Positions 1 through 8,757 of a DNA stretch of 64,000 nt are shown here, in pieces (within the stretch, counting starts at the first letter, position 1; each line of letters starts with the position of its first letter). The notes under the pieces are model-generated. The model had not been told where the DNA came from. It searched no databases and saw only the letters and a program-made list of their open reading frames with translations. Made by a program: the position numbers and the translations under genes. The stretch covers positions 744,001-808,000 of the forward strand of contig NZ_MTHD01000001.1 in assembly GCF_001956855.1 (NCBI RefSeq), written 5' to 3'. This DNA comes from Azonexus hydrophilus. Lineage in GTDB: Bacteria; Pseudomonadota; Gammaproteobacteria; Burkholderiales; Rhodocyclaceae.

Positions 1-893
1 AGTTCCCGCTCCATCGTCAGCGCCAGGCCGAGAGATGCAGCCAGCGCCGTGCTGCGCCATAACCAGCGGATGGCTTGCTGGCGGCGCGCCGGTTGCAGGT
101 GTTCAGGTGCTGCGAACTGCGCCCGCGGCCAGCGGCGGTCGGAAACCGAGACGAACAGGCTGGCGCTGTTGCTCTCCGGACTGGTGATGCGCAGTGCAAT
201 GTTGGGCAAGACTGTCTGTTCCAGCCACTCCGCATCGCCGATGAGGCAAAGCGCTGGCGTTGGCGTCGATCCGCGCTGGCGGGCGGTTTGTTCCAGGAAT
301 CGACGATGTTCTTCGGCGATACCGAAAGGTGTGTCGGCGGTGATCAGCCGGGAAAAGCAGAGCTGTCCATGCCGGAGCAGGCTGAACCGCAATGCGCGGT
401 TGTGGCGGGAAATCGCCAGAAAAAATTCGTCTGCCGGCATGGCCTGGCGCAATAGCTGCGGCAAAAGCTGGGGCAGGCTGTAGATGCCTGCAAGGGCGGC
501 CCCGGCGCTGCTCAATCGGCTGGTCCAGCTGGCTAGCGTGGGTGTGTTGGCCAGTGCCATGAACAGGACTGGAGTCTCTCCGTTCTGCTGTTTCCCCGCC
601 GGGGCCGTGCAGCGCCACGGGGTGTCGGGAAACAGGCGCTTGCTGCGGGCTTGCAACAGCTGTTTGCGTTCGTTTCTAGGCAGGCCTGGGTGGGTGTCGA
701 AGACCAGGTTTTCTGCTTCCTGGTTCACCAGCAAAAGAAAGCGTTTTTTGCGGTCGACCGCAAGAAATTGCGAAAAATCAGCGACGCCTTCCGGGGTGTC
801 TGCGAAGGTCCCGGTTTTTTCCAGGCACGCTCCTTGTTTCTGCCAGGCCGTGAGCTCGTTGCCTTCAAGATAAAGTCGGCACGGGCGAGTCAT
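1..893 (-). CDS. MSHA/type II secretion-like biogenesis protein, MshI/GspL-like, cut by window edge
   Basis: An uninterrupted frame reads from the ATG at 891-893 off the left edge, giving about 297 residues with no stop. Its start overlaps the stop of the mshG-like gene in an ATGA arrangement, so it is the next gene of the same operon. The visible part is a soluble domain with no catalytic motif I can name. It is followed near the edge by a basic stretch and a hydrophobic run (residues about 278-292, around STALAASLGLAL) that looks like a membrane anchor. A cytoplasmic domain followed by one transmembrane helix is the layout of MshI, PilM/PilN-type and GspL assembly-platform proteins. The family name rests on operon position and topology, not on motifs, and could be wrong within that group. 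A copy of the dispersed TGCGGTCGAC repeat lies inside it at 749-758. Confidence 0.6.
   Translation of the reverse strand, partial: MTRPCRLYLEGNELTAWQKQGACLEKTGTFADTPEGVADFSQFLAVDRKKRFLLLVNQEAENLVFDTHPGLPRNERKQLLQARSKRLFPDTPWRCTAPAGKQQNGETPVLFMALANTPTLASWTSRLSSAGAALAGIYSLPQLLPQLLRQAMPADEFFLAISRHNRALRFSLLRHGQLCFSRLITADTPFGIAEEHRRFLEQTARQRGSTPTPALCLIGDAEWLEQTVLPNIALRITSPESNSASLFVSVSDRRWPRAQFAAPEHLQPARRQQAIRWLWRSTALAASLGLALTMERE
744..778 (+). repeat. Dispersed TGCGGTCGAC repeat, copy with A-tracts
   Basis: A run of six T leads into the palindrome GCGGTCGACCGC (750-761), followed by two A-rich blocks about ten bases apart. This is one of the fullest copies of the repeat family described in the findings. 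It lies inside the MshI/GspL-like coding region. Confidence 0.6.
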
Positions 894-2086
894 GGTGATA
901 CTTGCCCGATGATGCCGTAGATCGGTTGCATCGTTGCCAGCATGATCCAGCCGAGCAGGATGCCGATGCACAGGGTCAGGGCGGGTTCGAGCAAGGTCTG
1001 CAGGATGGCGATGCTTTCCCGGGCTTCACGCTCGTAGCGCTGGGCGATATTGTTCAGCGCCTTGTCCAGGCCGCCGGTCTTTTCTCCGATTTGCAGCATG
1101 CGGACCAGAAGCGGCGGAAAGATGTCATGCTTGGCGAAGGCCTCGGCCAGACTGCTGCCTTGTTCGACGGCATGGCGGATGCGCTGCAGGGCTTGCCCAA
1201 ACACCCTGTTGGAACAGCTTTTCTGCACCGCCTCGAGCGCTTCCAGCAGCGGAATGCCGGTGCTGTAGAGTAGCGCCAGCAGGTCAGCCAGGCGGGCGAC
1301 GGCAAGTCTGCGGCTGACCCGCCCGGTCAGCGGGGCATTCAGCGCGAGTCGGTCCAGCCGCAAGCGCAGTGCCGGCCGGTAGCTGAGTGCTCCGGCACCG
1401 AGCAGCAACAGCAGTGGTGGTGTGCCGATGACGTACGGCCAGTATCCGGTCAGGAAGTCGGAAACGACGAACAGCAGACGGGTATGCAGCGGCAAGGGCA
1501 GGCCGCTTTCTCCCAGGAAGCTGCGGATTTGCGGTACGAGAAAGATCATCAGGAAGGCGCTTGCCGCCATTACCAGTCCGCCAGCCACGGCCGGATAGAG
1601 CAGCAACTGGCGGGTGCCGGCGGCCAGCGCTTCGCTTTGGCGCAAGTTGTTGCCGAGACGGTGCAGGATGTCCGGCAAACGGCCGCTGAGTTCGCCGGCC
1701 CGGATGATGCCGACAAGCGCGGGTTCGGTGTCGCCAACTTCGCTCTGCAAGGCTGCCGACAGGGATTTCCCGCCGATGACGGCGGCGGCCAGGCGCGTGC
1801 TCAGTTGGCGCAGATTCCTGCTGTCGCTGCCCTGAGCCAGATCCTGCAGGGCGTCGATCAGCGGGATGCCGGCGTTGAGCAGATGTTCGACATGAAAGCA
1901 GAAATCGATCAGGTCGCGGCGTGCAGGCTTGCCGCTTGCCGCGGAGCGCAGACGGCGGGCGCTCAGCAAGTCGAGTCCCTGCTGCTGCAGTTGCTGCGCC
2001 AGGACTTCCCGGTCTGGCACCTGCATCTTCCCGGTAACGATTTGCTGTTGGGCGTCGAGCGCCTTGAAACTGAACAGGATGCTCAT
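890..2086 (-). CDS. mshG: GspF/PilC-family inner-membrane platform protein (MshG-like)
   Basis: A 398-residue polytopic inner-membrane protein of the T2SS GspF / type IV pilus PilC family, which anchors the pilus assembly platform and couples the cytoplasmic ATPase to pseudopilus growth. Length fits the family's usual 400 or so. Two homologous GspF domains are visible (about 60-190 and 265-385), each opening with a leader like FCFHVEHLLNAGIPLIDAL or LADLLALLYSTGIPLLEAL. Hydrophobic segments lie near 165-190, 210-235 and 365-390. Its start overlaps the mshE stop (ATGA) and its stop overlaps the next start, so translation is probably coupled. MshG is preferred over GspF or PilC because the adjacent secretin and ATPase are of the MSHA type. 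Confidence 0.85.
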   Translation of the reverse strand: MSILFSFKALDAQQQIVTGKMQVPDREVLAQQLQQQGLDLLSARRLRSAASGKPARRDLIDFCFHVEHLLNAGIPLIDALQDLAQGSDSRNLRQLSTRLAAAVIGGKSLSAALQSEVGDTEPALVGIIRAGELSGRLPDILHRLGNNLRQSEALAAGTRQLLLYPAVAGGLVMAASAFLMIFLVPQIRSFLGESGLPLPLHTRLLFVVSDFLTGYWPYVIGTPPLLLLLGAGALSYRPALRLRLDRLALNAPLTGRVSRRLAVARLADLLALLYSTGIPLLEALEAVQKSCSNRVFGQALQRIRHAVEQGSSLAEAFAKHDIFPPLLVRMLQIGEKTGGLDKALNNIAQRYEREARESIAILQTLLEPALTLCIGILLGWIMLATMQPIYGIIGQVSP

Positions 2087-3738
2087 GTCCAGTCGCTCAG
2101 GTCGACGATCCGGGCGACATCCTCAAGCGTCGTTTTGCCCGCTCGCGCCAGCAGCAGGCCGCTTTCGGCCAGCGTCCGGAAACCTTGCTGTCTGGCATGC
2201 GCAAGCAGTTTCTGCTGGGACTCGGCATCGGCCAGCAGCAGATCGAGCGTCTTGTCGACATGCAGGATTTCCAGCAGGGCCAGGCGTCCGCTGTAGCCTT
2301 GCTGCTTGCAATGCACGCAACCGCGGGCGGCGGGGGCGTGATCGCTGTCGAGCAGAGCGGCTTCCTTCGGGCTGGCCGGTCGCGTCGTGCGGCAATGTGG
2401 GCAGAGGCGGCGCACCAGGCGCTGGGCGACGATGCCGGTCAGGTTGCCGTGCAGCATGCGCTTGTCGATACCGAGTTCCTGCAGACGAGCCAGCGCGGAA
2501 ATGGCATTGCCGGCGTGCAGGGTGGCGAAAACCTGGTGCCCGGTCAGGGCTGCGCGCAGCGCCATGGCGGCGGTTTCGCCATCACGGATTTCGCCGATCA
2601 GGATGATGTCCGGGTCCTGGCGCAGCATGGAGCGGACACCGCTGGCGAAATCCATCTTGACGCTGTCCGACAGGGATGTCTGGCGTAGCAGCGGCAACGG
2701 GTATTCCACCGGGTCCTCCAGCGTCATGATGTGCACGCCCGGGTTGTTGAGGCGGTTGAGCAGCGAATACAGCGTCGTTGTCTTGCCGCTGCCGGTAGGG
2801 CCGGTTACCAGCAGCAGCCCTTCCGGGCGCGCCACCATGCGTTCGAGCAACTGCTGTTGCGGTTCGTCGAGACCCAACGCTTCCAGCGGGACGATGCCCT
2901 TTTGCCGGTCGAGGATGCGCAGGACGATGTTTTCACCGTGGATGGTGGGCTGGCTGGCGACGCGGAAATCGATGTGGCGAGCGGCAATGTGTTGGCTGAG
3001 ATGGCCGTCCTGGGGACTGCGCGTCTCGGCGATGTTCATGCCGGCGAGGATCTTGAGGCGGCTGGACAGGGCTGCCCAGGTTGATTTGTGCAGGACGCGT
3101 ACGGTTTCGAGTACGCCGTCGATGCGATAGCGGATGCGCAGGCTGGCACTTTCCGGTTCGAAATGGATGTCGGAGGCCTGGCGGCGAACGGCGTCGGCAA
3201 GCAGGGCATCGATCAGTCGAACCGCCGGGGAGTCGCCACCGAGAGCCGTAACGGGGCCTTTGCCTTCGAATTCATCGAGAATGCCGTCGATGGCCAGGGC
3301 GTAGCCGTAATGAAGGTCGATGGCGTGTTCGATTTCGCCGTGGCCGGCGAGCAGGATATCCGGCTCCACGCCTGCCGGCGAGTAATGGCGGATGCTGTCG
3401 ATGGCGTGCTGGTCATGCGGTGTCGCCATGGCGAGTTGCCAGTATTTCCGGTCGGCAGAAATCGTGACCGGAAGCAGTCGAAAGCGGCGCGCGGTATCGG
3501 CGGGAATCAGCCGGATCGCTTCGGGCGTGACCTCGTGGCGTTCTGGATCGAAACGTCCGAGACCGAGTTGCTGAGCGAGGATGTCGTTGATCCTCGGTTC
3601 GGCGGCAAAGCCCAGCGTGTGCAGCAGTGTGCCAATCGGTTGCCTGGTTTTCTGCTGTTCGACGAGTGCGATGCGCAATTGGTCGTCGTCGATCAGCCCG
3701 GCATCCAGCAGGTGTTGGCCCAAGGGTTTGTGCTTCAT
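2083..3738 (-). CDS. mshE: GspE/PilB-family assembly ATPase (MshE-like)
   Basis: A 551-residue hexameric secretion/pilus ATPase that powers pilus assembly from the cytoplasm. An N-terminal MshEN-type domain (about 1-150) starts KPLGQHLLDAGLIDDDQL; in characterised MshE this domain binds c-di-GMP, though I did not verify every binding residue here. The ATPase core holds Walker A GPTGSGKTTTLYS, an Asp box around LEDPVEYPL, Walker B DPDIILIGEIRDGE and a His box TGHQVFATLHAG. The tetracysteine zinc motif of assembly (not retraction) ATPases is present as CPHC and CVHC near 445-480. It overlaps both neighbours by ATGA. A second ATPase of this superfamily, fused to a GAF domain, is encoded at 40002-42329. 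Confidence 0.9.
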   Translation of the reverse strand: MKHKPLGQHLLDAGLIDDDQLRIALVEQQKTRQPIGTLLHTLGFAAEPRINDILAQQLGLGRFDPERHEVTPEAIRLIPADTARRFRLLPVTISADRKYWQLAMATPHDQHAIDSIRHYSPAGVEPDILLAGHGEIEHAIDLHYGYALAIDGILDEFEGKGPVTALGGDSPAVRLIDALLADAVRRQASDIHFEPESASLRIRYRIDGVLETVRVLHKSTWAALSSRLKILAGMNIAETRSPQDGHLSQHIAARHIDFRVASQPTIHGENIVLRILDRQKGIVPLEALGLDEPQQQLLERMVARPEGLLLVTGPTGSGKTTTLYSLLNRLNNPGVHIMTLEDPVEYPLPLLRQTSLSDSVKMDFASGVRSMLRQDPDIILIGEIRDGETAAMALRAALTGHQVFATLHAGNAISALARLQELGIDKRMLHGNLTGIVAQRLVRRLCPHCRTTRPASPKEAALLDSDHAPAARGCVHCKQQGYSGRLALLEILHVDKTLDLLLADAESQQKLLAHARQQGFRTLAESGLLLARAGKTTLEDVARIVDLSDWT

Positions 3739-4169
3739 GGCTGCGTTGCCTCGATCTGCCGCAGCCGTTTGAGTACGGCCGCCCGCTGGAAGCGATGCTG
3801 GCGGCTTTCACTCGCCTGCAGCGCGGCCCGGTAATGATGGATCGCTGTCGGCAACTGCTCCAGATGGTCAAGAGCAATGGCCAGATTGTGGTGCAGGTCG
3901 GGATGGCCGGAGTGTTTCTCCAGGGCTGTCTGGTAGGCCAGCCTTGCCTCCGGCCAGCGCTGCTGGCGGGCGAGCAGGTTGCCGAGGCGGAAATGAAGTG
4001 TTGCCTGGGCCGGATGCTCCGCCGTCAGCAGTCGCAAATGGCTTTCCTGTTCCTGCGCACTGTAGTCGGTGAGATGTTCGGCCTGATGGCGTATGAATAG
4101 TTCGGCGGCGCTTCCCGCACCTGCAAGATCGGAGAGGCTCAGCAGCATCATGAGGATGAGGGGTTTCAT
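3735..4169 (-). CDS. Small TPR protein of the MSHA-type operon (MshN-like)
   Basis: A 144-residue protein with an N-terminal hydrophobic segment (MKPLILMMLLSLSDLAGAGS) that looks like a signal peptide or anchor, then about two to three tetratricopeptide repeats (residues about 40-125, e.g. FRLGNLLARQQRWPEARLAY). TPR proteins at this place in MSHA and T2SS-like operons (MshN, or PilW-like pilotins) scaffold or target the secretin. It lies 6 bases after the mshL stop and overlaps mshE by ATGA, so it belongs to the operon. It is much shorter than typical MshN, which also has an extended N-terminal region, so the name is only an analogy. Confidence 0.7.
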   Translation of the reverse strand: MKPLILMMLLSLSDLAGAGSAAELFIRHQAEHLTDYSAQEQESHLRLLTAEHPAQATLHFRLGNLLARQQRWPEARLAYQTALEKHSGHPDLHHNLAIALDHLEQLPTAIHHYRAALQASESRQHRFQRAAVLKRLRQIEATQP

Positions 4170-4175
4170 CGGTAG

Positions 4176-5804
4176 TCAATGCTCCGGCAGGGGATGATTT
4201 TGAAATGGCCGGGCATGCCTGGGCGGGCGGAAAAACTCGCTGTCGGGAAGGCTTGGCGCCAGGTCTGCGTAATCACCCGCCAGGCTTGCTTCACGGATGA
4301 CGACAGGGCGCAGGAAAATGACCAGTTCGGTTTTCTGGGCCCGGTTGTTCCGGTTGTTGAACACTTCTCCCGCGACCGGTAACTCCCCGAGTACGGGAAC
4401 GCGGCTGGTCTGGTAGTCGACGCGGTCTTCCATCAGCCCGCCCAGTACGGCGATCTGGCCGTTGGCTACGCGCATCACCGATTCGATTTCCCTGGTGCGT
4501 ATCATCGGCACCAGGTTTTCAATACCGTTCTTGCGCAGGTCGGGATTGGGGTCGGGGACTTCGCGGCCGATGCTGGTGATGGTCGGACGGATGTTGAGAA
4601 CGACCGAGTCGTCGGCTGATATCTGCGGCGTGACGCCCATCACCAGGCCGACCGATACCGTTTGCGGTGTCGTCGTATAGGTGATGGTCGTGCCGACATT
4701 GGCGGTGGTCGTGGTGTCGGCCTTGACATTGAAATAGACGTAGTTTTCAACCACCTTGAGCAAGGCAGTCTGGTTGTTGAGTACCGAGAGCCGCGGGCTG
4801 GACAGCACCCGACTGGTGCCAAAACTGTCGAGAAGACTGATCAGCGCGCGTGGATTGTCGTCGCGGTTGTAGCGGAGGTTGATGCTGCCTTTGAGGGTAT
4901 TGCCGGCGAGTTCGAACAGGCCGCCGCGAACCATCGCACTCCAGTCGATTCCCTGCTCGTGCCCTTCCCGCAATGCGACCTCGACGATGGTTGCTTCGAT
5001 CAGCACCTGGCGCCTGATGGCAATGCCTACGCGATCGATGAAGGCCTGTATCCGCTGGTGCTGGGTGCGGGTTGCGAATGCCGAGACCAATCCTGCTTCA
5101 GGGTTGATGATGAGTTGGCCCGGTGCATCGGATTTGCCTTGCGCGACCTTGCTGTTTCCTTCTGTTGCGGGCTCCAGGGAGGGTTTGTTGCGGTCGACCA
5201 GCAAAATGAGCAAATTCTTCTCGAGGCTTTCCCAGAAGCGATGCTGGGTCGTGTTGTCGATACGGGTGCTGGAGAGGCTGCCACCACCAGCGTTGTTGCC
5301 GCTTGCCGGGCCGATCTGCATGCTGTTGGAGACGGTGCCCGATATGCTGCGGCTCAGATTGACGTAATCAACCGGGTAGTGCCTCAGGTAGGGTTCATCG
5401 GGCAGGATCAGCAGGCTTTTGCCGGAGAATTCGAAGCGTAGTGGCGCCTGTCGGGCAATTCGCTCAAGCAGTGTCGTAAGCGGTTGCCTGACGGCGTTCA
5501 GGGTGACCACGCCATCAATCCCGGGGGCAATGTCGATATCGATCTCTGCGTCGCGAGCCAAGGCGAAAAGCAGGTCGCGAACGGGGATGCGGTTGACGGT
5601 TACGCTGTATTTTTCTGGAGGTTTCAAGGCCGGAAGGAGGGCTTCAGGCGTCTCTCCTGTTTCCTCCACGATGGCAGGGATCTCTGCTGGATGCAGGTCA
5701 GGCGTTCTTTGCAAATGACCGTGCGGAGTCTCCCTGGGGCCTGGAGTGCTGCAGGCAACGAGGGCAATGGCCAGAATAATGAATGACACCATCGGGCGGG
5801 GCAT
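4176..5804 (-). CDS. mshL: Pilus secretin, outer-membrane lipoprotein (MshL)
   Basis: A 542-residue secretin that forms the outer-membrane channel of an MSHA-type pilus or type II-like system. The N-terminus is a lipoprotein signal with lipobox LVAC (Cys18). An STN-type domain covers about 70-130 (PVRDLLFALARDAEIDIDIA). N-domains follow, then the secretin homology region from about 330 to 510, with the conserved stretch VLGGLMEDRVDYQTSRVPVLG and the ending TELVIFLRPVVI. It is the first gene of the minus-strand operon mshL-TPR-mshE-mshG-mshI-like and faces the mla operon across a 149-base gap. A copy of the dispersed repeat lies at 5189-5198. MshL is favoured over PilQ by length, the lipobox and the neighbours. 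Confidence 0.88.
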   Translation of the reverse strand: MPRPMVSFIILAIALVACSTPGPRETPHGHLQRTPDLHPAEIPAIVEETGETPEALLPALKPPEKYSVTVNRIPVRDLLFALARDAEIDIDIAPGIDGVVTLNAVRQPLTTLLERIARQAPLRFEFSGKSLLILPDEPYLRHYPVDYVNLSRSISGTVSNSMQIGPASGNNAGGGSLSSTRIDNTTQHRFWESLEKNLLILLVDRNKPSLEPATEGNSKVAQGKSDAPGQLIINPEAGLVSAFATRTQHQRIQAFIDRVGIAIRRQVLIEATIVEVALREGHEQGIDWSAMVRGGLFELAGNTLKGSINLRYNRDDNPRALISLLDSFGTSRVLSSPRLSVLNNQTALLKVVENYVYFNVKADTTTTANVGTTITYTTTPQTVSVGLVMGVTPQISADDSVVLNIRPTITSIGREVPDPNPDLRKNGIENLVPMIRTREIESVMRVANGQIAVLGGLMEDRVDYQTSRVPVLGELPVAGEVFNNRNNRAQKTELVIFLRPVVIREASLAGDYADLAPSLPDSEFFRPPRHARPFQNHPLPEH

Positions 5805-5953
5805 GTCTTTCCGGGCAGAGGAAGGATTGCTTTATGCTAAATGCATTTAATCTATTTGTCATTTGTTTTCTTGGGTTTGCTATTCCCCCATCCGTCGAAA
5901 TGGAGATATCCAGTTCTGATAGAATGCCGGCAATCTTTTAGAGGAAGCGTGCG
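5805..5953 (+). promoter_or_regulatory. Divergent mshL / mla operon promoter region
   Basis: This 149-base gap is AT-rich and separates two divergent operons, so it should hold both promoters. On the plus strand TAGAAT at 5920-5925 is a fair -10 for mlaF, but the -35 is weak. A purine-rich GAGGAAG at 5941-5947 sits 6 bases before the TTG start of mlaF. No convincing minus-strand hexamers were found by eye. Confidence 0.45.
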
Positions 5954-6775
5954 TTGTCAGACGACATCCTGGTCGATATCCAAGACCTTCACTTCAACTA
6001 TGACGGCCGACCCGTGCTGCAGGGAATCAACATGAAGATTCCGCGCGGCAAGGTGGTGGCCATCATGGGTGGCTCTGGCTGTGGCAAGACGACTTTGCTG
6101 CGCTGTATCGGTGGGCAATTGCATCCTACCGGCGGGAGCGTGCGCCTGGAAAAACACCAGGTTTGCCAGATGTCCGAGGCCGAGTTGTACCGCTTGCGGC
6201 GGCGCATGGGCATGCTTTTCCAGTTCGGTGCGTTATTTACCGATCTGACGGTTTTCGAGAACGTGGCTTTCCCGTTGCGCGAGCACACCAATCTTTCGGA
6301 AGAAATGATCCGTGACCTGGTGCTGATGAAACTCGAGGCTGTCGGTTTGCGCGGTGCCCATGCCTTGATGCCCGGCTCGCTGTCCGGTGGCATGGCCAGG
6401 CGTGTGGCGCTGGCCCGGGCGATTGCGCTGGATCCGATGTTGATCATGTACGACGAGCCATTTACCGGCCTGGACCCGATTGCCCTTGGGGTGATCGGCC
6501 GCCTGATCCGGTCGCTGAATGATGCCTTGGGGGCGACCTCGATCATGGTGACGCACGATATTCAGGAGTCCCTGCTGATCGTCGACTACATTTACTTCCT
6601 CAACGGCGGCCAGGTTGTTGCCGAGGGTACGCCAGACGAAATACGCGCTTCGCGCGACCCCTTTGTGCATCAATTTGTCCACGCCGAGCCCGATGGGCCG
6701 GTGCATTTCGATTACCCGGCCCCGTCGGTGGGGCAGGATTTCATGCCGGGAGGCGCGCATGTCGGGGCCGCTTGA
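5954..6775 (+). CDS. mlaF: Phospholipid transport ABC ATPase MlaF
   Basis: A 273-residue cytoplasmic ATPase of the Mla system, which moves phospholipids between the inner and outer membranes and keeps outer-membrane lipid asymmetry. Motifs: Walker A GGSGCGKTT (about residue 37), signature LSGGMARRVALARA (about 140), Walker B LIMYDEPFTGLDP, and the switch His in VTHDIQES. Length and motifs match MlaF. The start is a TTG with a strong ribosome-binding site GAGGAAG six bases before; no in-frame ATG gives a complete N-terminus. It overlaps mlaE by 17 bases and opens the operon mlaFEDACB. Confidence 0.93.
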   Translation: MSDDILVDIQDLHFNYDGRPVLQGINMKIPRGKVVAIMGGSGCGKTTLLRCIGGQLHPTGGSVRLEKHQVCQMSEAELYRLRRRMGMLFQFGALFTDLTVFENVAFPLREHTNLSEEMIRDLVLMKLEAVGLRGAHALMPGSLSGGMARRVALARAIALDPMLIMYDEPFTGLDPIALGVIGRLIRSLNDALGATSIMVTHDIQESLLIVDYIYFLNGGQVVAEGTPDEIRASRDPFVHQFVHAEPDGPVHFDYPAPSVGQDFMPGGAHVGAA

Positions 6776-7553
6776 TCTGGTACGCAGTCTGGGGCATGCC
6801 ACGGTCGACCGTATCTGGCGACTGGGTTTCGCGACACGTTTCTTTTTTGCCATCCTGCTTCATTCGGGAACGGCTTTCCGGCGCCTGCCTCTGACCTTGC
6901 GCGAGATCTACTTCAGCGGTGTGCTGTCGTTGATGATCATTCTGGTTTCCGGACTGTTCGTTGGTCTGGTGCTCGGCTTGCAGGGGTACGAAACCTTGCA
7001 GCGCTACGGTTCGACCGAGGCGCTGGGGATACTGGTTGCCCTGTCGCTGGTTCGGGAACTCGGGCCGGTGGTGGCAGGCTTGCTGTTTGCATCGCGCGCC
7101 GGTTCGTCGATTACTGCGGAAATCGGCTTGATGAAGGCGACCGAACAACTGAAAGCCATGGACATGATGGCGGTCAATCCGATCGCCCGTGTCGTTGCAC
7201 CCCGCTTCTGGGGTGGTGTGATCTCGATGCCCTTGCTGGCTGCGATGTTCTCGGCGATGGGCGTGTTTGGCGGCTGGTTGGTCGGCGTCGTCCTCATCGG
7301 AGTCGATGATGGCGCCTTCTGGTCACAGATGCAGTCGAGTGTTGATTTTCGCTATGACATCCTGAATGGCATCATCAAAAGTGTTGTTTTTGGTTTTGCG
7401 GTCTCGTTGATCGCTGTTTTCGAAGGTTATGACTCCGTGCCGACGGCAGAGGGGGTGTCGCGGGCAATCACTCGTACTGTGGTTACCTCGGCGATGACCA
7501 TATTGGCGCTGGATTTCATTCTCACTTCGTTCATGTTCCGGGGTAATTCATGA
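6759..7553 (+). CDS. mlaE: Phospholipid transport permease MlaE
   Basis: A 264-residue inner-membrane permease (MlaE/YrbE family) forming the dimeric membrane core of the MlaFEDB complex. About five to six hydrophobic segments are visible, with the family stretch VRELGPVVAGLLFASRAGSSITAEIG around residues 95-120. The frame is open further upstream, but the start at 6759 has a GGGAGG ribosome-binding site and begins MSGPLDLVRSLG, as expected; the longer reading is only the overlap with mlaF. The mlaD start overlaps its stop. Confidence 0.92.
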   Translation: MSGPLDLVRSLGHATVDRIWRLGFATRFFFAILLHSGTAFRRLPLTLREIYFSGVLSLMIILVSGLFVGLVLGLQGYETLQRYGSTEALGILVALSLVRELGPVVAGLLFASRAGSSITAEIGLMKATEQLKAMDMMAVNPIARVVAPRFWGGVISMPLLAAMFSAMGVFGGWLVGVVLIGVDDGAFWSQMQSSVDFRYDILNGIIKSVVFGFAVSLIAVFEGYDSVPTAEGVSRAITRTVVTSAMTILALDFILTSFMFRGNS

Positions 7554-8020
7554 ACCGTACCGTTCTCGATCTGTGGGTCGGCTTTTTTGTTGCTTTGGGT
7601 CTGGCAGCAGTGTTGTTTTTAGCGCTCAAGGTGGGAAATCTTTCCTCGGCGCACCTGTCTGAAACCTATGTGCTGCAAGCCAAGTTTGATAACATCGGCG
7701 GCCTCAAGGTACGTGGCCCGGTCAGAAGTGCGGGCGTGCTGGTGGGGCGGATTTCGGACATACGTTTTGATCCGGAGAGCTACCAGGCGCAGGTGACGAT
7801 GAATATCGACGGACGCTATCGTTTCCCGCGCGATACCTTTGCCTCCATTTATACGGCGGGCTTGCTGGGTGAGCAGTACATCGGTTTTGATGTTGGTGGC
7901 GACGAGAAGATGTTGCAGCCGGGCGATTCGGTGAAAATGACCCAGTCGGCGGTAGTCTTGGAAAAACTGATTAGCCAATTCCTCTTCAACAAGGCGGCTG
8001 AAGGACAGGATAGCAAATGA
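7550..8020 (+). CDS. mlaD: Phospholipid-binding MCE protein MlaD
   Basis: A 156-residue protein with one N-terminal transmembrane helix (residues about 8-28) and a periplasmic MCE domain (about 38-115, e.g. YVLQAKFDNIGGLKVRGPV, and GEQYIGFDVGG). MlaD hexamers form the lipid channel above MlaE and hand lipids to or from MlaC. Length is slightly shorter than the E. coli protein. It overlaps mlaE by ATGA and its stop overlaps the mlaA start. Confidence 0.92.
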   Translation: MNRTVLDLWVGFFVALGLAAVLFLALKVGNLSSAHLSETYVLQAKFDNIGGLKVRGPVRSAGVLVGRISDIRFDPESYQAQVTMNIDGRYRFPRDTFASIYTAGLLGEQYIGFDVGGDEKMLQPGDSVKMTQSAVVLEKLISQFLFNKAAEGQDSK

Positions 8021-8742
8021 CAGTAATGGCAGGATTTTCGATTCGGCGACTGGTTGGCCTGCTGGCCTTCGGGGGGGCTTTGGCGGTTGCCGGCACAGGG
8101 CTGGTCAATGCTCAGGAGAGCCAGCGCGACCCTTTTGAGGGCTTCAATCGTGCCATGTTCTCGACCAACGAAGTGCTGGACAAGTATGCTGCACGTCCCG
8201 TTGCCCAAGCCTATGATGCAGCAGTTCCGTTGCCGGTCAAGGCCAGTGTCGGTAATTTTTTCGGCAATGTCGGTGAAGTCTGGGTCGGCGCCAATAATGC
8301 CATGCAAGGCAAGGTTGGTGATGCAGGTACGGGTGTCGCGCGCTTGCTGATCAATTCGACAGTCGGCATCTTCGGCTTGTTCGACGTTGCCAGTGAGATG
8401 GGCCTGGAACGTTACAACGAGGATTTTGGCCAGACGCTGGCTGTCTGGGGTGTCAATGACGGCCCCTACCTCTTCTTCCCGGTGATCGGCCCGCGAACCA
8501 CTCGCGATACCGCGGGCTGGGCTGTGGATACGTGGGTTGATCCCGTTTCGTTTGTCAGTCCAGGTAGCGTGCGAGTGGGTACTTCAGTGCTGCGTTTTGT
8601 CGATATCCGCGCAGGTTTGTTGCCGGCTGACAAAATTGTCGAGGAGGCTTCGCTGGACAAGTACGCATATATTCGGGACGCTTATCTGCAGCGTCGGCGC
8701 AATCTGATTCACGATGGCCGTCCGCCGCGTGAAGATTACTGA
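8017..8742 (+). CDS. mlaA: MlaA/VacJ-family phospholipid transport protein lacking a lipobox
   Basis: A 241-residue MlaA (VacJ) homologue, the outer-membrane partner that removes mislocalised phospholipids from the outer leaflet. The family core is clear: DPFEGFNRAMFSTNEVLDKY, then NFFGNVGEVW and VWGVNDGPYLFFPVIGPRTTRD. The signal region (MAGFSIRRLVGLLAFGGALAVAGTG) has no cysteine before the mature domain, whereas MlaA is normally a lipoprotein. As written it would be cut after LVNA by signal peptidase I. It lies between mlaD and mlaC and overlaps mlaD by ATGA. Placing mlaA inside the operon differs from E. coli but occurs in betaproteobacteria. A run of seven G at 8071-8077 lies in the signal-peptide codons. 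Confidence 0.9.
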   Translation: MTVMAGFSIRRLVGLLAFGGALAVAGTGLVNAQESQRDPFEGFNRAMFSTNEVLDKYAARPVAQAYDAAVPLPVKASVGNFFGNVGEVWVGANNAMQGKVGDAGTGVARLLINSTVGIFGLFDVASEMGLERYNEDFGQTLAVWGVNDGPYLFFPVIGPRTTRDTAGWAVDTWVDPVSFVSPGSVRVGTSVLRFVDIRAGLLPADKIVEEASLDKYAYIRDAYLQRRRNLIHDGRPPREDY

Positions 8743-8757
8743 ATCTGACGGGTTTCA

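Noticed and set aside
5841..6035. Plus-strand frame over the mshL-mlaF gap
   Set aside because: It overlaps mlaF in another frame and the divergent promoter region.
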